Assembly (NCBI GenBank): GCA_023525975.1
Contig: CM042038.1
Location: 6,821,272 to 6,885,271 of the forward strand
DNA from: Smallanthus sonchifolius
Lineage: Eukaryota > Streptophyta > Magnoliopsida > Asterales > Asteraceae
Length of the DNA: 64,000 bases
Direction of reading: 5' to 3'
Shown: in pieces, positions 22,381-33,432 of the stretch
Layout of the letters: every line of letters starts with the position of its first letter
How positions within the stretch are numbered: position 1 is the stretch's first letter
The notes under the pieces: generated by a model
Told to the model about the DNA's origin: nothing
Seen by the model: the letters and a program-made list of their open reading frames with translations, nothing else
The model's database searches: none
Position numbers and translations under genes: made by a program

Positions 22381-23919
22381 TAAACGATGTCAATACCTTC
22401 TCCTGTGATGACCTGAGTGACCATAGAAGGGAAGTCCCCCAATTTAGCACCCACCTTGTTTCCCACCTCCACGGTTTTGTCCACTTCCATACGAATGTCT
22501 TCGTCATTCCTACAAACAGGCAGTTGCCGCGACTTCGTTCCTTCACCACCTGGGGTCGGAATCCCTACTTCTTCTTCTCCATTCGCTTCTTTGTTTAGAT
22601 CAGTAGGATCTTCCCCAATATCCAAGTTAACAGAAGGGTTAGGAATTTCCGTCGCATGGGGCTGAACCGAAATGGGCCATATAAATGGATCCAGGCCGAA
22701 AGTACTGGGCCTCTTGTATTTCCTTTTTTTTATATGGATTCCTCCCCTGGCCAACCAGTTCCGCCTTTAATAATAGATCTCCTTGCAGCCGCTTTATGTC
22801 CTCCACACCTGACCCTCTCAAGGTGGTAAGTTGATCTCCCACGCGCCTCGAGGCTCCCCTCGATCTTCCCTGCATGGGAACATGCAACGACTCCTCGTTC
22901 CCTTCCATGTGAGCCGATTCTTCTCTATCCCCGATGTTCTCACCCTCTCCGGCTTCCAACCCTACCGGCGCCACTGGTACCGGCTGTTCGTCCCCGAAGG
23001 GAACTCCACCCCCGGGGCCATCGATATTTCCGATACAGTCCGGCACCCAATCCGACAGTTCTTCCGAAATCCAAATCTTAAAAGATTTATCATTCCACTT
23101 CAAATCTACTGAATCAGAGATCCTATTCCCGTCTCCTGCCAAAATACCCAAACACACAACTGAGAGATCGCCATCGTCCCAGTTCAAAATGCAGAGGAAC
23201 CCCCATGATCTTAATCCACGCTAATCTTTCAGAAGACAGGGATTGACCGGCCCACAGGTCCAGAAAGGAGAACCAGGAAGACCACAGCTCATGGTTAATG
23301 AGAACCTGGTTAGCTAGACCAACTTCCTGGAATATCAACATAATATGGAATCCTCCCAGATAATGTATCCTGACATTACTCAGACCGGCCTCCCCTATCG
23401 ACCCTTTTAGACCTCTCATCGTGTTGAAGTTTGTAACCCTCCCCACAAGCGCCCTACCGTATAAGTCGTCGAACGCCATGGTCTCCGGGGACGCCACCAC
23501 CACTTTTCCCTCCTTTGTTGCTACTGCTATCGGAACCGGCTGCTCGTTCAGAAGGGCATCCCGAAACGATACTCTCCCGTCAACACGTGCCCCTCCTACC
23601 CCGCTTCCGCGAAAACCGGTCCGCTTCCGTTGTGATGTTGCTGTTTTCTCTCCGACCGGACGGGATCCGCGTTTTCCATAGCAAATCTGGCTATGTTAAT
23701 CTTCAGTCTAAACCTCCCCATAGAGATACTCCTCATAGATCTTTCTAACTCTTTCCCATCCCTCACATTCCTGAAAGAAACAAACCCAAACGATGACCCC
23801 TTCTTATCCCTTTTTCTTGCAATGTAGACACTGTTTATTTCTCCAAACCCTCTAAATACATCCTCCAAATCCCTCCGGCAACAATGATCCGGAAGATTTG
23901 CAACATAAAACTTTGTCAC
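22381..23919 (-). pseudogene. L1 ORF1 with N-terminal RNA recognition motif, frameshifted
   Basis: The first part begins MTKFYVANLPDHCCRRDLED and shows RNP-like blocks: FYVANLP (RNP2) and SFGFVSF (RNP1) at about residue 45. It is an RRM that would bind the element RNA. The frame ends early at about 23596. The +1 alternative frame continues as VDGRVSFRDALLNEQPVPIA and then a DUF4283-type region (LWSSWFSFLDLWAG; LAWIKIMGVPLHFE). One indel near 23605 therefore separates the two halves. Further frames (22639-23187, 22374-22754) hold the acidic, Pro-rich C-terminal part ending just before ORF2. Confidence 0.75.
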
Positions 23920-24129
23920 CGGTGGCCGAGCACTCTCCGGTCTTTCGTCCTCCTTCCCCCACCCATTCCCCTTCCTCTCTCTCCTCTCTCATTTTTCACT
24001 CTGAAAATATGGTACATTAAGTTTGTCACATTAACAGAATTGTCATTTAATAGAGTTATGGTTCGATTTTTAGTTCAACGCAAATATTAAAAGATGGGGT
24101 GGTTAAGTTACATTGACCAAAACCATTTT

Positions 24130-24882
24130 AGCTAACCATTTTTCGTTCTTTTTTCTCAAAAGGCAAATTTTATTAGAAACAGTACAACACTCAGAAAAAA
24201 ACAAGGAGACAACCAACCGAAAAAAGATGCAAAGCTAACCATACTTACAAAAATTGAAACAAACTCATTCCTTCCAAAGAAGGTTTTTATGATTAGACAT
24301 GTTTTTAAGCCATAAAAAACCTAAGAAACTTAATTTCTTCAATTATGCTTCCCACCTTAGCTGATTTATTTGTAAATTATACTATATTCCCGGCCTTCCA
24401 TATGCACAAACATGCTATAAGAACAATGCTTTGGAACACTTTCCTATGAGTCGCGTCCATATGAACTGTTTTGCGAAGCTCTAACAAATCTGTACCCTGA
24501 AGACAGAAACTTGTTGGACCTTGCACCAAAAACTGATATGCTGCCAAACCACCAAAGTTGTTTTACATGTAGTGAAAAGATGGGCTGTCGTTTCCTCCCT
24601 ATCGCCACATAAAAGACACAACTGAGAATTAACAAGATGTTTCTTTTGTTTAACGCCACCAAAGTTGGTAAACGATCCATTTCTGCCCTCCACCTAAAAA
24701 TGTTACACTTGATTAGATAGAATCCATTTGCACAATTCTAACTTGAAAATATTACTAGGGACTTGTTCTTTAGCGATAAGATTTTTTACTGATTTTACCG
24801 AAAACTTGTTCGAGTTATCCCCTATCCATATCCACCGATCGCTCACTCCATAAACTAGACCTTTATCAAGTAAACCGAGACA
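24130..24882 (-). pseudogene. Second LINE, 3' part (zf-RVT region), split by the CACTA insertion
   Basis: Minus-strand fragments read SDRWIWIGDNSNKFSVKSVK (24703-24885) and LCLLCGDREETTAHLFTTC (24481-24693). These are the C-terminal zf-RVT region of a LINE polymerase, a different copy from the L1 next door. The upstream continuation is found beyond the CACTA element at 33170-33432. Frameshifts separate the pieces. The 3' end lies near 24130, where the complement shows an A-rich tail. Confidence 0.8.
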
Positions 24883-24915
24883 CACTACAACAATATCACC
24901 CTATCCCGACGATTT

Positions 24916-25212
24916 TTTTTGAAGCTATACCGACGACATGTCGTCGGTATAGATGTCGTCGGTATTGCTTCGTCCTAATAGGTCAAAGATGTCGTCGGTA
25001 TAGGTGTCGTCGGTATAGGTAGACCTATGCCGACGACATGTCGTCGGCATAGGGTTTAATTAAATAATTCAAAAAAAAATTCTATACCGACGACAAATCG
25101 TCGGGATAGACCCAACCTATACCGACGACATGTCGTCGGTATAGACTATTTCCAATTATTTTTAATTAAATTTGAAAAATACCTTTACCGACGACATGTC
25201 GTCGGTATAGGA
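24916..25212. repeat. CACTA left subterminal repeat cluster
   Basis: The 18-bp perfect palindrome CCGACGACATGTCGTCGG, usually extended as tata...tata, occurs four times. Half-sites (gtcgtcggtata) are interspersed. In En/Spm elements subterminal motifs are bound by the element-encoded TNPA-type protein and are needed for excision, so these are the likely binding sites. The palindrome is unusually CpG-rich for the AT-rich surroundings. Confidence 0.85.
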
Positions 25213-25469
25213 TTTTCTGTATTTTTTTAATTTTTATTAAATTTTCAAAATTTTCCAGAAATATTTAATTTCTAATTACCAAAACCTGCAAATCAGATAA
25301 TTCAAATCATTCAAAAATTGAATTCCGAAACATATTGTTCGATACAGAAACCTGTTCGACACACAAATCAAATATTTAAACATTAAGTTGTCCGACACAC
25401 AAACATAAAAATTGTTCAAAAATTCAACAATAACACCGACAACCAAGGCAAAGGCGCAGCAACTTCAAG

Positions 25470-27156
25470 CTAATTATCGTCGCTGCTAGTTCTGCGTTCC
25501 CACATTCGACGCATTTCATCCATTTGTCGTTGCATTTCAAGCATTTGTTGATTATGCACACGACGTTCTTCATCTCGTTGTGCTTCTCGTTGGGATTCGC
25601 GTTGTTGTTGATCTTCATCTCGTTGGGCTTCGCGGTGTTGTTTATCTTGGAGTTGTTGTTGAAGTTGAGTTACACGCTCATCCACTTCTTGCCAATGTGA
25701 TTGTGGAGTGGGGGTACTGAACAAATCCGGTGTGGGATTACTCAACACACGACCGACACCCCTGATATAGCCACGCCGTTGACCCAATGCACGCTCCATG
25801 CATGCAAACTCATCGACAGCAGACGAGTCACCACCAGACTCAGCAGAGGATCTTGCATACTCCTCTTGGATTCGGTCCTGCATTAAACAATGTAATAAAC
25901 AATCACTTGACTATTTTAATAAAATTCGACAGCATAACTGCTGTAAAATGGATAACCAACCTGTTAAACTATACGTTATAAACGACCCAGATTCACAAAT
26001 TCCAATCAACCAACGCTAATAACAACAAATACTAATAATACTAGCAAAAATAATCAACAATTGGGCTCAAGTTGGATGTTCTAAGTCTATTAAAGTGTGT
26101 TTGAATCATTTTGACCCGTTTTAAGTTGCAGTTGAATGTTCTAAGTCTAGTAAGTCTAACAACAAAATCATTTGACTTACATAATCTGATGATGCATTCG
26201 TGTTGGCCCAACCGGTCCCTTCTTTATAATGGGTCGATTTGAACACATCAATTGGGCCGGTACCCTGTGAAAAACAAAAATAATATCACTAAGAATTAAT
26301 AAGCATGTGTATATAATACTAACAATTGTATTTTCATACTTCCATGTGTCGGCGTTGGACGTATGATTTACTGCCATGGTAACTTGGGTAACGTTGTTTT
26401 GATCGGTTTTGTTTGTTCTTCGTCGCGCGGTTTTTATAGCTCGCATCTAAAAACAGCTCATTAATCAAAGTCTGCCAAGATTCTTGATCAAGATCTTCTG
26501 GTGGATTATTCATCGCCGCCTCCACATCATCGTATCCCCCATTCTCCAGGAAGTGACCTTTCAACACATTCTTGTGATCTTTATACGACCTCTGACACTC
26601 GGCGGTGATTCCGAGTTCAACGCCTTGCCACTTATCAGTGTTTCTCCAGGACTCCAGATCAAAATAATCCTACAAATGGAAAGTAATTATAAATGTAATA
26701 GTTATGAAATTGTAAGTAATTATAAAACATCTATACTTACTATAAGAGTGGGATATATGGCCCGTTTCTTCTCAATTGGAACCTTAGCCCAATTTGGATA
26801 ATGTGGCGGAACAACCTTTTCAACCTCCAACGAGATAGAACGGATAAAATCCGAAGCGTTGGGACCCACAAACTTGTACCCCCCGGCATGAAGTTCTACA
26901 TCAATGGGAAGAGGCTTCCTCCCATTTTCCTCAAATTTCTTATACATTTTTAGGTTTTTGCCTTTAGATCGTTTTTTTTAGGAACTACCTATATTGACAC
27001 ATGACATTCAAAAGTTAGGCAATTATAAAGACATCTATTAAACAATAACAAGTAACTTACCACCAGATCCAGTCGCACAACCCGAGTCGAAGTGATACGG
27101 ACCCCCGTCTCCACCGTCTCCACCATCTCCACCGTGTGATTGCGCCATTGTTGCCA
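25470..27156 (-). CDS. CACTA second ORF, Ptta/En/Spm transposon protein (TNP1-like)
   Basis: Minus-strand exons can be followed from MATMAQSHGGDGGDGG (ATG at 27156) through YKKFEENGRKPLPIDVELHA and WAKVPIEKKRAIYPTLI (26720-26947). They continue as ECQRSYKDHKNVLKGHFLEN and RSKQRYPSYHGSKSYVQRR (26334-26660), a GTGWANTNASS segment (about 26180-26270), and a last exon ending RRMWERRTSSDDN (25470-25878). The KNRxxR...HxxGSxS pattern and the C-terminal Gln/Arg-rich coiled coil are those of the plant transposase_24 family (PF03004). It probably binds the subterminal repeats. The junction after the first exon is uncertain: the obvious acceptor gives a stop near an A8 run at about 26972, so that exon border or an indel there needs transcript data. 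Confidence 0.75.
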
Positions 27157-27236
27157 TTTTTCCTACAACAAAATTTATTAGTAAGCACAAATAATTATTA
27201 ATTAACAAAGACAAATAGTACATTTTTAACATACAT

Positions 27237-30200
27237 TCAATCAGAATCATCAGTAAAATAACGTGTGTCAACAACATCATCATCTTCTTCATCGTCGTCA
27301 TTTAGTTCGTCTTCATCATCTGAATTGTATGCATCTTCTTCATCATCATTAATAAAACTTTCATCGAGATCAATCGAGGCAACATGACTTGGGTCACCAC
27401 CCTCATTTAAAGTTGTACGCATAGGCAAGTAGCCTAAGTCCACAACCAAGTTACCAAAAAATGATTGAGTTTCCCGTGTAATAGACTGACTATCAACATG
27501 GGGAATTGGAGTTTGGTCACCACCTACGTGACTTGATTCACCACCTTCGCATCCGGTGTCGACAACCAAAGTATAATCATTTGATTGAGTGTCGTGCAAT
27601 ATATCTATCTCATTAACAACAGTAGGATGATCCCAAAGCTTCCGATGGTGAACGTCCTCAACAACCCTCCATTGGCCAGTGGTTCGAGAAGGATCTCGAA
27701 GATAGAACACTTGTTTAGCCTGTGTGGCTAATATATATTGGACATCTTCATACCATTCTTTGCCAACATACCAATCACGGCCAATGTCAATTATAGTAGT
27801 ATTGTTTTGCTTAATTAATCTTTTACCTCTCGTGTCGAATCATTTACAACGGAATAGTACAACCGAGTAACCATCTATGTAGTTCAACTCTATGATCTCT
27901 TCTAGTTGACCATAAAATGGAGTATCGTCTTCTCCTATTGTAACCACACCACTGTTCTGAGTAGTGCGTCGGGAATCACGATTTTGTACCACAAATCTAA
28001 CACCATTGACTATGCAAGCAGTGTAAAAAGATGCGTACAAGGGACCATGTGCCAATGCCCTTAATTCTTTGTTATCGGGTGTAGAAGATGAAGATGAAAA
28101 TACACTTGCTTCATATTTTAACCATGAAGAAAAATCGGTTTGCATATTGCGTTCAGGAAATTTAGATTCATTTTCACTGGTAGATGGACAAAACAAAACT
28201 TAAATTAGTAGAATTAAATGAAAATATAATAATAGTTTATCACAGGTAGATGGACAAAAACACTTACGATTTGTAGGCTTTGATTTCATCGCAGTTGTTC
28301 AACACAAACCATTGTAATGATTTGTTGGCATGTTCAGATAGCGCATTGATTTTCTTTTTCGATATTGGTCGACATTGTGAAGAAAACACTTGAAACTGCC
28401 TTTTGGGAATGCCAGCATCTGCATTTCTATCTGGTCGGTTAAATTTGGTCTGCATACCATCCAGATACATAGAGCAGAATGTCAAGGCTTCATCTGCAAC
28501 ATAACCCTCCGCAATTGAGCCTTCAGGTTTGGCTTTGTTTCTAACATATGCTTTGAGCTTTTTCATGTATCTTTCAAAAGGATACATCCATCTCATATAC
28601 ACAGGGCCACCAAGAATAGCTTCTTCAGGTAAATGAAGAATGAGATGAACCATTATGTCAAAAAATGCTGGGGGATATATCATTTCCAAATTGCATAATA
28701 TCTTAACCACTTCCTCATTTGCTTCATACATGTCTTTCACATCTACTGATCGTGCACAATTTTTTTGAAAGAATGTGCAAACGTCATTGATTGTTGTTGA
28801 AACATTTTTTTGCAGACCCGATCGTACCCCTATTGGCAGCAATCGTTGCATGAGGATGTGATAATCATGGGACTTTAACCCAATTATATTTGAATTATTG
28901 GGAAGTACCTTATTTTTGAAATTCGATCCAAATCCATCAGGCAGTCTCACTCCTCGAATAAACTGACAAAAGCGTTCTCAATCACTGGGTGTGAAAGAGT
29001 AAGGAGCTTGTGTTTGGTAAAACTTGTTGTTTTTTTGTGTTAGCCATAGGTTATGTCGAATACCCATATTTTCTAAGTCTTTGCGGGCTTTGTGTGTGTC
29101 TTTTGATTTATCGTTCATCAACAAAGTACCTAATAAACTCTCACACACATTTTTCTCCACGTGCATAACATCATGATTGTGTTTTAAAAGCAGAGAAGAC
29201 CAATAATCGAGCTCAAAGAAGATACTTCGTTTAGTCCAATTCAACTTTGATGTTAGGCGCTTTTTTTTTACCCCTCCATACATTGGATGTTTCCCCGGAA
29301 CACGATCTGGGAGATTTTTTAGTTGTTCTAATATTTGAGCATTAGTCAATCGTCGGGGAGGATGTTTTGTCTCTTTCTTGCCATCAAACGACAGATCGTT
29401 CCTCCATTTATGCTTTCTAGGCAAGAATCTTCTGTGTCCAACAAAAGCTATCTTATTCGTTATAGCGCACGAAGGTGTGTCAACGTTACACGTAGGGCAT
29501 GCTTTATAGCCTTGACCACTCCATCCAGACAAGATACTACGAGCAGGATAATCGTTGATAGTCCATAACAGTGCAGCATGCATCCTAAATACAGTTTTGG
29601 TTGATGCATCTCTCACCTGAACTCCTTCAGCCCACAAAATTTTCAACTCATCAACCAACGGCCTTAAGAATACATCAATGTCCTTACTAGGTGATTTAGG
29701 CCCGGGAATTAGCAAGGTTAACATGAAAGAAGACTCTTTCATACATAACCACGGTGGTGTATTATATGTTGTTAACACTACCGGCCACATACTGTAAGTC
29801 TGACTCATGTTACCGAACGGATTAAAACCATCGGCAGTCATACCTAAGCGCACATTCCTTAGTTCTTTAGCAAAATCCGGATATCTCTCATCAAATTCTT
29901 GCCATTCCTTCCCATCAACCGGATGTCGCATCATACCATCCGTTGAGCGTCCAGTATTATGTCAGATCATATCTTTTGCCGTTAATCTTGAACTATACCT
30001 TCTTCGAAGCCGTGAAGTTAAAGGAAAGTAGCGCAACACTTTCTGTGGTACTTTCTTCCCCTTTGTGTTTTTGTCAACCCATATGCTCTCATTACAAACC
30101 GGAAAGTTTTGCATTGATTCATTCTCCTTCCAAAACAGTGCACAATCATTAATGCAAGCATGGATAGACTGATATCCTAACCCAATCTTACTCAGTTTCT

Positions 30201-30810
30201 TCTTAGCTTCATAATGTGACGCTGGAACGTGATTTTCCTTTGGCAATGCAATTTGTAGAAGCTCTAACAGTTGGTCAAACGAACTATTCGTCCATTTGTT
30301 GATAACTTTGATATGCATCAATTTGGCTATGAAGTTTAGGGAAGACATTTGACTACAACCGGGGTATAACTCCTTATTTAGCTCCTCAAACAACGCATCA
30401 AACTCCGGGTCTAAACCAGTTCCATCTTCATCTATATTATCCCCGTTTGTATTTTTCTCTGCCATCACATCATCTATGGCATCAAACATCTCATTATTTG
30501 TTGTTGTAATTATTGGAGGAGTTGGTGTTGTTCTTGGGGCAAAAAATGATGCTATCTCTACCGCACGAGGATGCTGTTCACCATGATAAATCCAATTCTT
30601 ATATGATTGTAGAAACCCACGGTCATGTATGTAGCCATATATCGTCTTCAAATCCTGTCGACACGCATTACAACAACGTCTACACGGGCAAAACGCTCTA
30701 CCTCGACCGTCGACATGGTTCTTGGCCGTCTCTATAAAGTTGCTAAGACCGCTTAAGAATGCCGGAGAATTTCGATTTCTCAGTGTAACCCAACTTTTAT
30801 CAATTGCCAT
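27237..30810 (-). pseudogene. CACTA TNP2 transposase with three in-frame TGA stops
   Basis: One reading frame runs from MAIDKSWVTLR (ATG at 30810) to an acidic C-terminus ending at 27237, with a single 91-bp GT-AG intron at 28177-28267. Domains in order: transposase-associated domain with paired Cys (FCPCRRCCNACR), TNP2 (YSMWPVVLTTYNTPPW; HAALLWTINDYPARSILSGW), DUF4218 (EMIYPPAFFDIMVHLILHLP; MYPFERYMKKLKAYVRNKA) and DUF4216 (GPLYASFYTACIVNGVRF). TGA codons interrupt the frame at 29962-29964, 28978-28980 and 27840-27842. All three are in phase with each other, the start and the stop. At the first and third the family consensus has Trp. No frameshift was found. The product is the enzyme that cuts and joins CACTA ends. 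Confidence 0.92.
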
Positions 30811-30910
30811 ATCTAGTGTCATAAGCATACACATATACGTGCATGTAATAAATGATATAAATGAATGTATATGATTTGATCGGTACTCTAAGGCGGTGGA
30901 TCCTGACCCA

Positions 30911-31113
30911 CTTTTTGAATATTCTATCTCATATGTATACATTTTATCGAGTTGACTATTTAAGAAAAATCAGCAGCATTTCCCCTTAACTCCCCAAGTA
31001 TGCAAATAAACCGCAAACTCGAAGGAGTAAGGAGAAATAGCTACCAATTTTATCTTAAATGTCAACCCGTTAAAATGTATACATATCCTAAATGAGATAG
31101 AATATTCAAAAAG
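30911..31113. repeat. Inverted repeat, arms about 60 bp, inside the CACTA 5' region
   Basis: The left arm starts ctttttgaatattctatctc at about 30911 and continues through gtatacatttta and gttgactatttaaga. The right arm (about 31050-31113) is its complement with a few changes and a short insertion (taggat). The centre is about 85 bp. It lies just upstream of the transposase start and could form a hairpin. It could be a small inserted foldback element or part of the transposase leader. Confidence 0.75.
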
Positions 31114-31539
31114 CAGTCCCAAAGGGGACAATCCAAAATTTATCCCTATTAGATAAATTTTGGACGGGTATATTCTAAAGGGTTATCCTAAATAAACATA
31201 CTAGTGTACACAATATGAGACATGACATACATAAACAAAGACGTACATAAATGACATTAGGGGTGTAAGCCTTTTTCTTATTTATTTTATAAAATTATAA
31301 AATATATTTTTTTTTAATATATAAGTACTAGTATTTATAAAATTATGATAAACGAGCCGTTTACACTCTAAATGAAATAAAAAATTAACTACACAAAGGC
31401 ATAAAAGTCGGAATACGTACCTTAAATAAATTCAATGAAACACAAATATGATGTTATTCACACCTCGTCAACCGCAATGAGTTCCGAACTTGCAACAAAA
31501 TTAAATAAAGTTACATATACATACAAACATATATACATA

Positions 31540-32270
31540 CATCCACAAATCATACAATTAAATAAACATACATACAAATACATACAAACATACATACATA
31601 CACATATACATATATATTATATACAAACATACATAAATAAATGCCCAAATTCTCAAATTACATACATAAACACAATTCCATACATAAAAATACATACAAA
31701 CACACATACACATATATACATACATATTATATACATACATAAATAAATGCCTAAATTCTCAAATTACATACATAAACACAATTTCATACATAAAAATACA
31801 TACAAACACACATACACATATATACATACATATTATATACAAACATACATAAATGCCCAAATTCCTAAATTACATACACAAACACAATTCCATACATAAA
31901 CATAATCAAAATTCATACAAACACACATACACAAATATATACCTACATATTATATACAAACATACATATATAAATGCCTAAATTCCCAAATTACATACAC
32001 AAACACAATTTCATACATAAAAATAATACAAATACATACAAACACACATACACATATAAATGCCCAAATTACATACACAATTCCATACATAAACATACAT
32101 ACAAACATATATACAAACATACATATATAAATGCCCAAATTCCCAAATTACATACACAATTCGATAAATAAACATACATACACATACACAAACAATTGTC
32201 AAACAATTAGCTTTAAATAGCTTGAATTCTCAAACAATTGTCAAATAATAAATGCCCAAATTTCTCAAAT
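31540..32270. repeat. Minisatellite of (acat)-rich units of about 70-120 bp
   Basis: The anchor aaatgcccaaattc(t/c)caaatt, or a one-base variant, recurs at about 31640, 31746, 31853, 31974, 32058, 32129 and 32250. Each is followed by long runs of atacata/acaaacacacatacac. It sits in the non-coding 5' part of the CACTA element. Long open frames of Thr/His/Ile or Tyr/Val/Cys composition on both strands are artefacts of the repeat. Confidence 0.85.
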
Positions 32271-32756
32271 TTTCATCTAAACCTAATTTAATCCCAAATT
32301 TTCATCTAAACAATATACATACAAACATACATCCAAATTCCCAAATTTCATCTAAACCTAATTTCATAATAAAATTTCATAAATATTTATAAAATCACAC
32401 ATCTAAATCATATATACATACATACAAAATAAACACAACAATATACATACAAACATAATCTAAACATAATTTATAAAAAAATTACTAACCAAGTTTGCAA
32501 ATATCTTCGAATAGCTTGAAATCCTCAAACAATTGTCAAAGCTTCAAACACCTAACAACAAACAAAGAAATTAACCAAAAAACCCAAAAATTTTGATTTT
32601 ATGGTCAAAATTGAAACATATAAGTTAACTAACCTTAAAAACCGAGAGATTAGTGAAGATTGCTCCACAAAACACACCAAAAACGGGAAATCGCCAAAGA
32701 GAGAAGATGAGATAGTTTTGGGGTTTTTTTTCGTGGAAATGGGAAGCAGAAAGCTG

Positions 32757-33160
32757 CTGTCGTCGGTATAGGCTTCGTAGGGTTTTGACTGGTCAATAAA
32801 GTAAAAAAGCCTATACTGACGACATGTCGTCGGTATAGGTCATTTTAGAATTTTTTTTTATTTTTATTTAAAAATTTTTTTGACCGACGAAATGTTTAAT
32901 ATATTAAGAATACAAAAAAAAATTCAAAACAACCCTATACCGACGAAATGTCGTCGGTATAGGGTTTTTCCCAATAATTCATTGGGCGCCATTTTTCCCT
33001 CAATGTGGCTCAACCCTGTACCGACGACATGTCGTCGGTATAGGGTGTACCTGACAAAATTTTGGTTTTGACCTATACCGACGACATGTCGTCGGTACAG
33101 GTTGACCTATGCCGACGACAAATGTCGTCGGTATAGGCGACGTCGGCACAGGGTCATTTC
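32757..33160. repeat. CACTA right subterminal repeat cluster
   Basis: The same palindrome family as at the left end. Two copies are perfect (about 33018 and 33080). Others differ by one base (actgacgacatgtcgtcggt, accgacgaaatgtcgtcggt) or by a two-base central insertion (gacaaatgtc). Half-sites fill the gaps. Confidence 0.85.
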
Positions 33161-33169
33161 CTTGTAGTG

Positions 33170-33432
33170 ACACTAATTCCATTCATCGAGTTCCACTGTC
33201 GACGGAGGAGTGCACCTCCAACTCCACTTCCACGATACAACGTGATTTTGCATGGAATCACCTTACATGCCTTGTTGCTTTCAAGGGAAAATAAGGAAGG
33301 GAATGAAAGCATCAAAGGTTCATCCAAGATCCAGGGATCAACCCAAAATCTAATCGATTCATCATGCCGCATGGTCTTAAGAATACCAACAATGCCAGTT
33401 TTAGGGATGTTCTTGAACGAGTGACTGGTCAT
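33170..33432 (-). pseudogene. Second LINE, 5' portion flanking the CACTA insertion
   Basis: The minus-strand frame reads FKNIPKTGIVGILKTMRHDE, then SIRFWVDPWILDEPLMLSFP, the region that precedes zf-RVT in plant LINE ORF2 (RFWxDxWxGxxPL...FPxLFxL). It stops at the CACTA border at 33170 and resumes at 24882, with a one-base change of phase at or near the junction. This confirms that the two pieces were one LINE before the CACTA insertion. Confidence 0.8.

Larger units (their letters stand above)
19345..23990 (-). mobile_element. L1-clade LINE with RRM-type ORF1, degenerate
   Basis: On the minus strand the order is leader, ORF1 with an RRM (23919-23596) and a DUF4283-like region, ORF2 with apurinic endonuclease, partial reverse transcriptase and a zf-RVT domain, then a short 3' UTR. 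The poly(A) tail is seen as a T run at about 19349-19362. L1 elements with an RRM in ORF1 are known as the BNR subclade (first defined in Beta vulgaris). Both ORFs carry frameshifts and the RT core is deleted, so the copy is inactive. The 5' border near 23990 is approximate, and no target duplication was found. Confidence 0.85.
24883..33169 (-). mobile_element. CACTA (En/Spm) DNA transposon, 8287 bp, complete ends
   Basis: Left end CACTACAACAATATCACC and right end, complemented, CACTACAAGGAAATGACCC. Both are flanked by the 3-bp duplication ACA (24880-24882 and 33170-33172), the length made by CACTA transposases. Both ends carry clustered palindromic subterminal repeats. Inside, on the minus strand, are a TNP2-type transposase (27237-30810) and a second gene with the Ptta/En/Spm domain (25470-27156). 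The element sits within a LINE, whose two halves flank it. The ends look mobilisable, but the transposase has three stop codons, so mobility would need another copy. Confidence 0.95.

Noticed and set aside
20134..23748. Plus-strand frames within the L1 element
   Set aside because: Antisense shadows of ORF1 and ORF2, which carry the recognisable domains on the minus strand.
31435..32202. Several 60-100 codon frames on both strands
   Set aside because: They are translations of the ACAT-rich minisatellite, with extreme His/Thr/Ile or Tyr/Val/Cys composition and overlapping open frames on both strands.
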